Origin: SMAG-U1939 sp035763125
GTDB lineage: Bacteria; Chloroflexota; Ktedonobacteria; Ktedonobacterales; JADMIN01
Length of the DNA: 29,849 bases
Assembly (NCBI GenBank): GCA_035763125.1
Contig: DASUBU010000125.1
Coordinates: 1-29,849, forward strand
Direction of reading: 5' to 3'
The notes under the pieces: model-generated
The model's input: only the letters and a program-made list of their open reading frames with translations
Database searches by the model: none
Told to the model about the DNA's origin: nothing
Program-made: the position numbers and the translations under genes
In this document: piece after piece, positions 23,934 to 29,849 of the stretch
Position numbering within the stretch: the first letter of the stretch is position 1
How the letters are laid out: each line of letters starts with the position of its first letter

Positions 23934-24114
23934 TCAAGACCATCGCTGGAGCGCATGCCAGCAGATGAGCGCGCAGCCCAGCTGGAGGAACGCCAGGCGG
24001 AAGCGATTGAGCCAGGCCAGCGTGCGCTCAATTGCCCAACAGCGCAGCAGGACGTGGAGCCAGGACGGCCCACTGCGCATCCAAGAGATCACTCGGGTAC
24101 ACTGGAAGTGCCAT
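23934..24114 (-). mobile_element. Internally deleted IS5-family transposase remnant
   Basis: From an ATG at 24114 the minus strand reads MALPVYPSDLLDAQWAVLAP, the start of an IS5-family transposase. After a frame change at about 24050 it reads RCWAIERTLAWLNRFR, the conserved C-terminal Arg-Trp-x-x-Glu-Arg-Thr region of the family, then LAFLQLGCALICWHALQRW. The DDE catalytic centre (some 200 residues) is gone, and about ten residues are also missing after NRFR. Three pieces of one gene are thus joined by two deletions. I did not find convincing terminal inverted repeats. The remnant abuts the aldo/keto reductase fragment, so this locus was probably the insertion site. Confidence 0.75.
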
Positions 24115-24233
24115 ATCAGGGATGCCCTCCGCACGGTGCCCGAGATACTCGGTTCGCACGAGTCCTGGAGGGGTCGTTGGAACTTCATCTCCGTCTCGTG
24201 CGGTTTCAGAGCTGATAACCGAGAGGCAAAAGC

Positions 24234-24917
24234 ATGACCTTTCTCTTCGAGGATAGAGCATCAGAGTCTTCTTATGTCGAGGTGATATGGCGTGCCCAAA
24301 GTGAGCAGCCGGGTTCCTTTATGTCGCTTGCCGCCAGCCATTGGGAGATGGTTGTGACCAAATACCAAGGCCAGACAACCTTCACCGTGCGTGGGCCTGA
24401 GACCAAGGCCTCCCCTTTACACTATCAGCGGAGAGGTGTTGAGTGGCTCGGCATCCGCTTCAAGGTGGGCACCTTTCTGCCCCTTCTGCCGCCAGGGAAG
24501 CTGCTGGATCGAAGAGATGCAAATCTACCCCAAGCGACCAGGACATCGTTTTGGTTTCAAGGCTCCACGTGGGAGTTACCCACTTTTGAGAATGCTGATA
24601 CATTTGTCGAATGGCTGGTGCGTGAAGGGCTGCTTGTTCGTGATCCTGTCGTGGAGGCCGTGTTGCGAGGTCAGCCGCAAGCGTTGTCGCCGCGCTCGGT
24701 ACAGTATCGGTTCGTGCAAGCGACCGGGTTGGCCTATAAGACGATTCAGCAAATCGAACGAGCGCGCCGAGCTCAGGCACTCCTGGAGCAAGGGGGGTCA
24801 ATCCTCGACGCCGTTCACGAGGTTGGCTATTTCGATCAGTCGCATCTGACCAACTCGCTCAAGCGCTTCCTCGGACGGACGCCTGCTCAAATCGCTCATG
24901 TGCGACAGCCTCAGTAG
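24234..24917 (+). CDS. AraC family transcriptional regulator
   Basis: 227-residue DNA-binding regulator. The N-terminal part (about 15-130), with SYVEVIWRAQSE and WEMVVTKYQGQT, is a ligand-sensing barrel of the DUF6597 type; the C-terminal 75 residues are the AraC double helix-turn-helix: SPRSVQYRFVQATGLAYKTI, then QALLEQGG, VHEVGYFDQSHLTNSLKRFLG and RTPAQIAH. The ligand is unknown. Start at 24234 with GAGAGG about eight bases upstream. It lies 81 bases before the DHFR-like reductase gene on the same strand; that pair is common and suggests the regulator controls the reductase, or that they share a transcript. The upstream sequence is the IS remnant, so its native promoter may have been changed. 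Confidence 0.92.
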   Translation: MTFLFEDRASESSYVEVIWRAQSEQPGSFMSLAASHWEMVVTKYQGQTTFTVRGPETKASPLHYQRRGVEWLGIRFKVGTFLPLLPPGKLLDRRDANLPQATRTSFWFQGSTWELPTFENADTFVEWLVREGLLVRDPVVEAVLRGQPQALSPRSVQYRFVQATGLAYKTIQQIERARRAQALLEQGGSILDAVHEVGYFDQSHLTNSLKRFLGRTPAQIAHVRQPQ

Positions 24918-24998
24918 CTTGCGTATTTTTCCAAGACCAGCGCGCTCTTGCTGCAGTATCCTGCACTTGATGACGGTACGCAGCAAAAGGAGCGCGCC

Positions 24999-25574
24999 AT
25001 GAGAAAGGTCGTCGTCGAGGTGTATACGTCGCTGGATGGCGTCATCCAGCCATTGGATTGGATGCCCCCGTCGGAAACGGGCAGGGAAGAACGTGGAAAG
25101 TATGCCCGCGATCAGCTCTTCGCATCGGATGCCCTGCTGCTGGGACGAGGGACGTATGAGAGCTTTGCCAATGTCTGGTCCGCCAGGACTGTCGCTGATG
25201 ATGGGCCGGGTGAAGCAGGGTTTATCGATCGCATCAACAGCATGCCCAAGTTCGTTGCTTCCAGGACCCTCGAAGAACCGCTGGCATGGAATGCTACCCT
25301 GATCAAGGGCGATGTCGCGCAAGCGGTCGCCAAACTGAAGCAGCAGCCCGGTCAGGACATTCTGATGTACGGCTGTGGCGAGCTGGCGCGCACGCTGATG
25401 CAGCACGACCTGATTGACGAGTATCGGTTCTGGGTCTATCCAGTGGTGGTGGAGGAGGGAACGCGTCTGTTTGGAGGCGCCGGCAAGGCAACGCTGAAGC
25501 TTGTCGATACAAAGCCGTTCAGTGCGGGTTTCGCCATCCTCACCTGCCGGCCAGCGCAGCGCGTGTCACAGTAG
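24999..25574 (+). CDS. Dihydrofolate reductase family protein (RibD C-terminal-like)
   Basis: 191-residue NADPH-binding reductase of the DHFR/RibD-C superfamily, not a true folate enzyme. VVVEVYTSLDGVI at the N-terminus, LLLGRGTYESF around 50-60, and GQDILMYGCGELARTLM about 126-142 are the nucleotide-binding parts; YRFWVYPVVVEEGTRLFGG follows as usual. The C-terminal VDTKPFSAGFAILTC completes the fold. The natural substrate of this YyaP-like group is not known. The ATG at 24999 follows AAAAGGAGC by about six bases; the frame is open 17 codons earlier. It is the second gene of an AraC-reductase pair and ends 36 bases before a long hairpin. Confidence 0.92.
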   Translation: MRKVVVEVYTSLDGVIQPLDWMPPSETGREERGKYARDQLFASDALLLGRGTYESFANVWSARTVADDGPGEAGFIDRINSMPKFVASRTLEEPLAWNATLIKGDVAQAVAKLKQQPGQDILMYGCGELARTLMQHDLIDEYRFWVYPVVVEEGTRLFGGAGKATLKLVDTKPFSAGFAILTCRPAQRVSQ

Positions 25575-25610
25575 CTCGACGCAGCGCCAACCTGCCTGGA
25601 ACCCAGTCAC

Positions 25611-25645
25611 CACCATGGGCGAGCTCGATCAGCTCGCCCATGGTG
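25611..25645 (+). terminator. Perfect 15-bp stem-loop after the DHFR-like gene
   Basis: Arms 25611-25625 (CACCATGGGCGAGCT) and 25631-25645 (AGCTCGCCCATGGTG) are exact complements around the loop CGATC. Only a weak T-rich stretch follows. It is likely a terminator for the AraC/reductase transcript, or a small palindromic repeat. Confidence 0.65.
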
Positions 25646-25832
25646 CATTCTCTGCTCTGTTGCTTCCCAGCCGCCGATCCGCATCCCTCTGCATGCGTAA
25701 TGTATCCGGGCATCTGCCCATCGGCCGGCAACCCGTTGCCCGCCTTCATGCTGCTGGTCGCCGCCCGCTCGCGGGCGCTGATGGCATCGGATGTGCATAC
25801 CTCGTACTGCTTACCCCGTGAAGGAGGCCTGC

Positions 25833-26291
25833 ATGTCCAGCCACGAATCATCAGAGCGCCCGGACAGCGCTGAACGGCCCGATTCGCAAGCGCCAGGCGA
25901 GGCTGCCCCAGCGAGAGAGCCGAATGCTCCGCCCAGCTCTAGCGGAGCGCTGCCCGGCCGCCGAGATACACCGCCCGTCACGCCGCCGGGCTACGATCAC
26001 ACCATCCCGCCATACGAGCCAGAGCGGCATGTGCCGCAGGGCGGCGAGGCGGAGAGCCCCGCTCTAGCCGATATCCTCGCCGAGACCGATGCGATCTCTG
26101 AGACGACGTATCCTGACACGACTGGCACCCTAAACGAGACCGAATGGGTCGGGCAGGGCGGCCAGCTCGACAACACCGTGGGCGAGAGCCGGATCGGGCT
26201 CGATCAGGTAGCGCGTCAGCACGACGAGCAGGCCGCCCCGCGCACGGATGACGACGCCACAAACACGCCCGATACGACCGGGCACCCGTGA
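25833..26291 (+). CDS. Hypothetical acidic, disordered protein
   Basis: 152 residues, unrecognised. The protein is rich in Pro, Ser, Glu, Asp, Gly and Thr, has almost no hydrophobic core and no Cys, and is probably disordered over the first 90 residues (PGRRDTPPVTPPGYDHTIPP). The second half has weak helical propensity: ALADILAETDAISETTYPD, DNTVGESRIGLDQVARQHDE. The gene is supported by an excellent AAGGAGG five bases before the ATG at 25833. No partner is obvious: the hairpin of the previous transcript ends upstream and the Rieske gene has its own promoter. Stress-protein or linker functions are conceivable but cannot be shown. Confidence 0.6.
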   Translation: MSSHESSERPDSAERPDSQAPGEAAPAREPNAPPSSSGALPGRRDTPPVTPPGYDHTIPPYEPERHVPQGGEAESPALADILAETDAISETTYPDTTGTLNETEWVGQGGQLDNTVGESRIGLDQVARQHDEQAAPRTDDDATNTPDTTGHP

Positions 26292-26309
26292 TTCACGTTC
26301 TCTCGCCCC

Positions 26310-26338
26310 TTGGCGTGCCGGCTGCTGTAGCGTACAAT
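26310..26338 (+). promoter_or_regulatory. Promoter of the Rieske ferredoxin gene
   Basis: TTGGCG (26310-26315), 17-base spacer, TACAAT (26333-26338). The predicted start is near 26345, about 45 bases before the ATG at 26389. Confidence 0.55.
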
Positions 26339-26388
26339 GCCGATGAGTTGCCGCCGAAGCATCCAGAGCCATCGTGGGAGCGAGCCGC

Positions 26389-26733
26389 ATGCAGGGATTC
26401 GTCCAGGTAGCGCGGGTGGAATCTCTTCCACCCGGCGGGCTGCTGCGTGTCGAGGTGGAGGGGGCGCTGGTCTGCCTGGCGAACGTAGCGGGCGAGATCT
26501 ACGCCGTCAGCGACGACTGCCCCCACATCGGCGGCGCGCTCTCCGACGGTGAGTTGGAGGGCTGCGTGCTGACCTGCCCGGTGCATCTGGCCCGCTTCGA
26601 CGTGCGCTCTGGCCGCGTACTGCGCGGGCCAGCCCGCGACGACGTGCCTGCCTATGCCGTGCGGGTGGTGGATGGCAAGATCTACATCGCCGAGACAGCT
26701 GGGCTGTTGAGCGAGGCGCCCGGCACGGCATGA
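26389..26733 (+). CDS. Rieske 2Fe-2S ferredoxin
   Basis: 114-residue cytosolic electron carrier with one Rieske [2Fe-2S] cluster. The ligands are Cys44 and His46 in CPHIGG and Cys63 and His66 in CPVHLARFD, with the spacing usual for the family; the fold starts FVQVARVESLPPG and ends DVPAYAVRVVDGKIYI. Such small ferredoxins serve dioxygenases, nitrite-reductase-like systems or other monooxygenases; no oxygenase is encoded nearby, so the partner is unknown. The ATG at 26389 follows GGGAG at about nine bases, and a promoter is visible at 26310-26338. Confidence 0.92.
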   Translation: MQGFVQVARVESLPPGGLLRVEVEGALVCLANVAGEIYAVSDDCPHIGGALSDGELEGCVLTCPVHLARFDVRSGRVLRGPARDDVPAYAVRVVDGKIYIAETAGLLSEAPGTA

Positions 26734-26869
26734 CCTCCTGGCGATTCGCTGGACACCGCGTCGCCCGCGCGACGTTACTGCGGACGCGAGCGCGCGGCTC
26801 AGCTTGTTGCGGCGCTGCCTCATAATTTGCATTGCACTATGGCATCGGAAGGGTAGGAAGGGGCAGCGG

Positions 26870-27514
26870 GTGGAGGCGCCATCACACGTCGTCTTCGGCT
26901 TGGCCGGCGCGGTCGTCGCCGATAGCATCTTTCACATCACCGGCGCGCAGCTCATCGGCACACCGCTGAGCGACCCGCATCAGGTCGTGGATGTCTTGTT
27001 GCTGAAGACCATCTTCTTCGGCTGCGCGGCGCTGGGCGCGCTGACCCCTGATATTGACAACGCCCGCAGCACCATCGGCAAGCGCGCCGGCTTCGTCAGC
27101 CGCGGCATCCAGGCCATCGCCGGCCACCGCACGATCTTCCACAGCCTCTTCGGCCTGGCGATGGTTGGCGCCTTCATTTGGGCGGCTCAATACGCGATCG
27201 GCCACGCGCTCTACAACTGGGGCTTTGTGCAGGCCGGCGAGGCGCTTGGCGCCGGCATCGGCCCAGGCGGCATCCTGGCCTCCGGACGCGCCGTGGCCTT
27301 CATCGCGTTCCTGGTTGGCTACCTGCTCCACATCACCGCCGACGGCCTCACCTATGGCGGTGTGCCGCTGCTGTGGCCCAACCGCACGCGCTTCGGCTTT
27401 CCGCCTGAGCGTCGATGGCGCTTCCACTCCGGCAGCCGCTGGGAGGTCGTCGTCGTGACCGCCATTGCCGTCACGGTGATCGTGCTGGTCATCCTCGGTA
27501 CGCTGCACGTCTAG
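26870..27514 (+). CDS. YdjM-like metal-dependent inner-membrane hydrolase (DUF457)
   Basis: 214-residue membrane protein of the YdjM/LexA-regulated group of membrane-bound metal-dependent hydrolases. Ligand-like motifs are PSHVVFG at the start, LTPDID about 57, HRTIFHSL about 86-93 and HITADGLTYGGVPLLWP around 163-178, the pattern of the family; hydrophobic helices lie between them and at the C-terminus. The substrate is unknown. The start is a GTG at 26870 behind GGAAGGGG; the frame is open 22 codons earlier, with a basic non-family extension. It is probably transcribed alone, 136 bases after the Rieske gene. Confidence 0.88.
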   Translation: MEAPSHVVFGLAGAVVADSIFHITGAQLIGTPLSDPHQVVDVLLLKTIFFGCAALGALTPDIDNARSTIGKRAGFVSRGIQAIAGHRTIFHSLFGLAMVGAFIWAAQYAIGHALYNWGFVQAGEALGAGIGPGGILASGRAVAFIAFLVGYLLHITADGLTYGGVPLLWPNRTRFGFPPERRWRFHSGSRWEVVVVTAIAVTVIVLVILGTLHV

Positions 27515-27608
27515 CGCGACACGTGAAGCTCTGGCCGTCATCCACCGTCTGTCTGAGCAGGTGATGCAGCCCGCCGCTTGGTGAGTGCGGAAGGGGGCGT
27601 GCGTGGAG

Positions 27609-28084
27609 ATGTCCGCAACTCCTCCCCGAGGGCGACGACATCCGGCCAGCACTGACGCCGCACTTGCCATTCCACCAGCCGCGCAGGATGTCGAGTATTC
27701 CGCCACCGGCTGCCTGCCCAACGCGAGCCCGATGGATCAGGCCGATTCGCCCGACCCGCTAGACGACGCGCTCACCTACGTCGAGACCCACGATGGCGAC
27801 GTGCTTCAGATCGAGCTTGAACGCGGCCCGCTCACGCGCGCAGGCCCTCGCCTGGCGGCGGGACGACCACTGCGCTGTCATCCGCCTGGTCGCTGACCGA
27901 GCGCGAGCGTGACGTGCTGCGGCTGGTCGCCGAGGGCCTGCCGAATCGCGAGATCGCGCTGCGGCTGGTGGTGACGGTCGCCACCGTCAAGAAACACCTG
28001 GAGCACATCTATGCCAAGCTTGGCGTCCACAGCCGCACGGCAGCCCTCGCCGCGGCCGGTGCGCTGCATCGTCCGGCTCAATAG
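27609..28084 (+). pseudogene. LuxR-type transcriptional regulator, frameshifted
   Basis: The N-terminal frame runs from an ATG at 27609 (frame open from 27585) through DPLDDALTYVETHDGDVLQI and stops at 27894-27896. In another frame, open only from 27821, the sequence continues as a full LuxR helix-turn-helix: WSLTERERDVLRLVAEGLP, then NREIALRL and VATVKKHLEHIYAKLGVHSR, ending at 28082-28084. The HTH frame has no start codon before GTG inside the domain, so it cannot be an independent gene. The two frames differ by one base (a -1 or +2 step), probably in 27821-27890, where GGCGGCGGGA gives a slippery or error-prone stretch. The N-terminal part is not a receiver domain. Pseudogene, sequencing slip or programmed frameshift. 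Confidence 0.7.
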
Positions 28085-28165
28085 CGCAGGCACAGAAGGG
28101 CCGGGCACGCACTATTCGGCGGAAGCTCCCCCGCCCTGCCCTCCTGTACGCCAGACGTGTCCGGC

Positions 28166-29152
28166 CTAGCGCCACGTCCGCAACAGGCGCTCGGCCTCGC
28201 TGGCCAGCTCTTGCACGATCTCGGTCGCCGGCTGCACGCGTGTCACGCTCCCCACCGAATAGCCGGCCCAATGTGGCATCGCCTCGACCGTTCCAAGCAC
28301 TTCATCGGTCGCGGAGAGCGGCTGGAAGCGATGGAACTCGGTCCTCTTGCCGCCATCGCGAGCGATGAGGTGCCCGACGACCTCTCCCTCGAAGGCCTCC
28401 GCCGCCGCCAGACTCGCGCGAAGCACGCGATGCGGCGCATGTTCCCAGCCGTAGCCGAACGCCTCTGTGTAGACCGTATCCTCCGGCTGCGCGGCGATCA
28501 GCGCCTGGACGTAGATCGGATGCGCATGCGCTTCCGGGGTGGCGACAAATCGGGTGCCGACACGCACCCCAGCCGCGCCGGCCGCGAGCGCGGCGGCCAT
28601 CGCACGCCCGCTGCCGATGCCGCCCGCGGCCAGCACGGGGATATCCACGGCAGGAAGCACTTGATCGAGCAGAGCCAGCAAGCCAGTCCGCCCCCGCACG
28701 TGCCCGCCCGCCTCGACGCCCTGCGCGATGATGAAATCGCAGCCGGCCTGAGCCGCCGCGACGGCCTCCCGCACAGAGCCGACCTGCCAGCTCGCCAGCG
28801 CGCCACCCGTGTGCACAATCTCCACCAGCGCGGGGGCGGGGTCGCCCCAGAAGAAATCCACCACCTGCGCATGAGCGGCCGCCGCCCTGAGACACTCAGT
28901 GATTTCGTCAGGCTTCACAAACGGCAGCAGCACATTGACGCCGATTGCGCCACCGCCATCGCCCGCTCGCTCTCGCGTTTCGTCCAGCGTGCGGGCAATC
29001 CACTCCGGATCAGCGCCCGCGATCCCAACCAGTCCCAGCCCACCCACACTGGCCACTGCTGCCGCCAGCTCTGGATTCGCCAGTCGGCCCAGTCCCGCCT
29101 GTTGAATGGGGATGGAACAGCCCACTAGCTCGGTGAAGCGTGTCGCGAGCAT
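28166..29152 (-). CDS. Nitronate monooxygenase (2-nitropropane dioxygenase-like)
   Basis: 328-residue FMN-dependent TIM-barrel enzyme that oxidises alkyl nitronates. Residues IPIQQAGLGRLANPELAAAV at the start, GLVGIAG, the catalytic His region QGVEAGGHVRG, and PVLAAGGIGSGRAMAAALA (phosphate-binding) with VRVGTRFVAT are all diagnostic and in family order. The start at 29152 has AGGAGG ten bases upstream on the minus strand; the upstream extension is not family-like. In bacteria such enzymes detoxify propionate-3-nitronate or related compounds, or act as NADH:quinone reductases. It is a lone gene, divergent from the WD40 lipoprotein. Confidence 0.92.
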   Translation of the reverse strand: MLATRFTELVGCSIPIQQAGLGRLANPELAAAVASVGGLGLVGIAGADPEWIARTLDETRERAGDGGGAIGVNVLLPFVKPDEITECLRAAAAHAQVVDFFWGDPAPALVEIVHTGGALASWQVGSVREAVAAAQAGCDFIIAQGVEAGGHVRGRTGLLALLDQVLPAVDIPVLAAGGIGSGRAMAAALAAGAAGVRVGTRFVATPEAHAHPIYVQALIAAQPEDTVYTEAFGYGWEHAPHRVLRASLAAAEAFEGEVVGHLIARDGGKRTEFHRFQPLSATDEVLGTVEAMPHWAGYSVGSVTRVQPATEIVQELASEAERLLRTWR

Positions 29153-29290
29153 GTCCGCCTGCCCTCCTTCGTGCCTCCAAGGCGCACAGCCCCAAAGACG
29201 TCGCGGCCCTATCACCAGGGGTCCGTGTCATTGTACGCCTGGACGACGTGCCGCTGCCCGGCCAATCTGGTCGAGCCTCGTCCTCCGAGT

Positions 29291-29308
29291 ATTCGCCTTT
29301 TGGCGAAT
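29291..29308. promoter_or_regulatory. Short perfect hairpin in the divergent promoter region
   Basis: ATTCGCC, loop TTTT, GGCGAAT: seven-base arms between the starts of the nitronate monooxygenase and lipoprotein genes. In this place it could be an operator rather than a terminator. A second small palindrome, CCGAACTTCGG, lies at 29344-29354. Confidence 0.35.
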
Positions 29309-29393
29309 GACACGACGCCTGGCAGCCGCTACGCTGCATTCGACCGAACTTCGGCATACACGTCGCCCGCCGGAAGAGGAGGAGCCAACACCA

Positions 29394-29834
29394 ATGAGAT
29401 ACCGCGGTCCAAGGCCCCGAGTCGTTCGTAGAATGCGACGCCCCCGCCTGTTGCTTGGGATGCTGTGTTGTTGCCTGCTTGTGCTGCTCCCCGCCTGTGG
29501 CTCGCCGGCCGGCGCACAGCACAACCCCACCAGCCCGCCACAGCTCGCCGCCACCGCCACACCTGCCGGCCCTACGCTCAAGACGGTCCTGCTCACCTAC
29601 ACGGGTCACGGGAAAGCCGTGATCGGCGTTGCGTGGTCACCCGATGGCAAGCGCATTGCCTCGTGCGGTGTTGACGGCAGCGTCCAGGTCTGGGATGCCC
29701 ACACCGGCAAGTCCCTGCTCACCTACACCGGCCACAGCGACTCGGTCGAGCGTGTCGCCTGGTCGCTCGACGGCAAGCGCATCGCCTCGGCCAGCGACGA
29801 CGGCACCGTGCAGGTGTGGCGTCCGCAAGCGTAG
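29394..29834 (+). CDS. Small WD40-repeat lipoprotein
   Basis: 146-residue exported lipoprotein. A basic start and hydrophobic stretch (LLLGMLCCCLLVLLPAC) end in a lipobox LPAC with Cys35. After a Pro/Thr-rich linker come just two WD40 repeats: GHGKAVIGVAWSPDGKRIAS, SVQVWDAHTG, then GHSDSVERVAWSLDGKRIAS and TVQVWRPQA before the stop. The repeats have a 126-base (42-codon) period and are similar even in DNA. A closed propeller needs about seven blades, so this could be a truncated family member, an oligomer, or a recent contraction. The ATG at 29394 follows GAGGAGGAG by about nine bases. The gene ends 15 bases before the window's edge; the stop is seen. Confidence 0.8.
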   Translation: MRYRGPRPRVVRRMRRPRLLLGMLCCCLLVLLPACGSPAGAQHNPTSPPQLAATATPAGPTLKTVLLTYTGHGKAVIGVAWSPDGKRIASCGVDGSVQVWDAHTGKSLLTYTGHSDSVERVAWSLDGKRIASASDDGTVQVWRPQA

Positions 29835-29849
29835 CGGCCGGGAGATTCC

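Noticed and set aside
1..29849. CRISPR arrays, tRNA/rRNA genes, a prophage or a defence island
   Set aside because: No regularly spaced direct repeats, no tRNA cloverleaf or rRNA sequence, no phage structural gene and no nuclease/helicase defence module were seen on either strand.

Overview
The window is about 30 kb of high-GC bacterial chromosome with short intergenic gaps, frequent strand switches and no rRNA, tRNA, CRISPR array or intact mobile element that I can see. The mix points to a Chloroflexota-type bacterium, possibly near Ktedonobacteria or Thermomicrobia: Thr/Pro-rich lipoproteins carrying beta-propeller repeats, a DUF2630 protein, an F420-type PPOX oxidoreductase, a BchE-like radical SAM enzyme and many small unlinked housekeeping genes. 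This placement is an inference from gene content; no marker gene is present.

Layout. 1-500 has no recognisable gene. 501-5676 carries an S66 LD-carboxypeptidase (+), then on the minus strand DUF2630, a YycE-like VOC protein, an alpha/beta hydrolase, a BchE-like B12-binding radical SAM protein and a PPOX/F420 oxidoreductase. 5936-9295 has MscL with an added zinc ribbon, a YncE-like propeller lipoprotein, YceI (-) and a hypothetical protein. 9393-11884 holds a four-helix membrane protein (-), a terpene-cyclase-like alpha/alpha-toroid protein and a membrane protein ending in a degenerate PKD domain. 12301-16016 has a PAS-PAS-GAF histidine kinase, a small conserved-looking protein (-) and a secreted CHAP protein (-). 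16762-21732 has a HAD phosphatase (+), then on the minus strand a ring-cleaving VOC dioxygenase, a Nudix hydrolase and a class-V aminotransferase (a probable pair), and an AlkA-type glycosylase. 21733-24233 is a small graveyard around an MFS exporter gene: a DUF5615 stub, a frameshifted aldo/keto reductase and a deletion-derivative IS5-type transposase. 24234-29834 has an AraC regulator plus a DHFR-like reductase, a disordered acidic protein, a Rieske ferredoxin, a YdjM-like membrane hydrolase, a frameshifted LuxR regulator, nitronate monooxygenase (-) and a two-repeat WD40 lipoprotein.

The most informative non-coding signal is a matched pair of promoters about 10 kb apart, for yceI (8394-8422) and for the ring-cleaving dioxygenase (18838-18866). 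Each has a -35, a 17-base spacer and a -10, and both carry the same ATAGTTTAGTG core at the same place in the spacer. One is a perfect 20-bp palindrome, and the other has a second palindrome just downstream. This looks like one repressor controlling a small regulon, probably for quinone/electrophile or oxidative stress; no candidate repressor gene lies in the window.

Most genes are standalone functions in detoxification, repair, envelope and signalling rather than parts of one pathway. I do not see a multi-gene defence or biosynthetic system here. The points most worth following are the shared operator, the orphan BchE-like enzyme, the MscL-zinc ribbon fusion and several unusual truncated or decayed genes.
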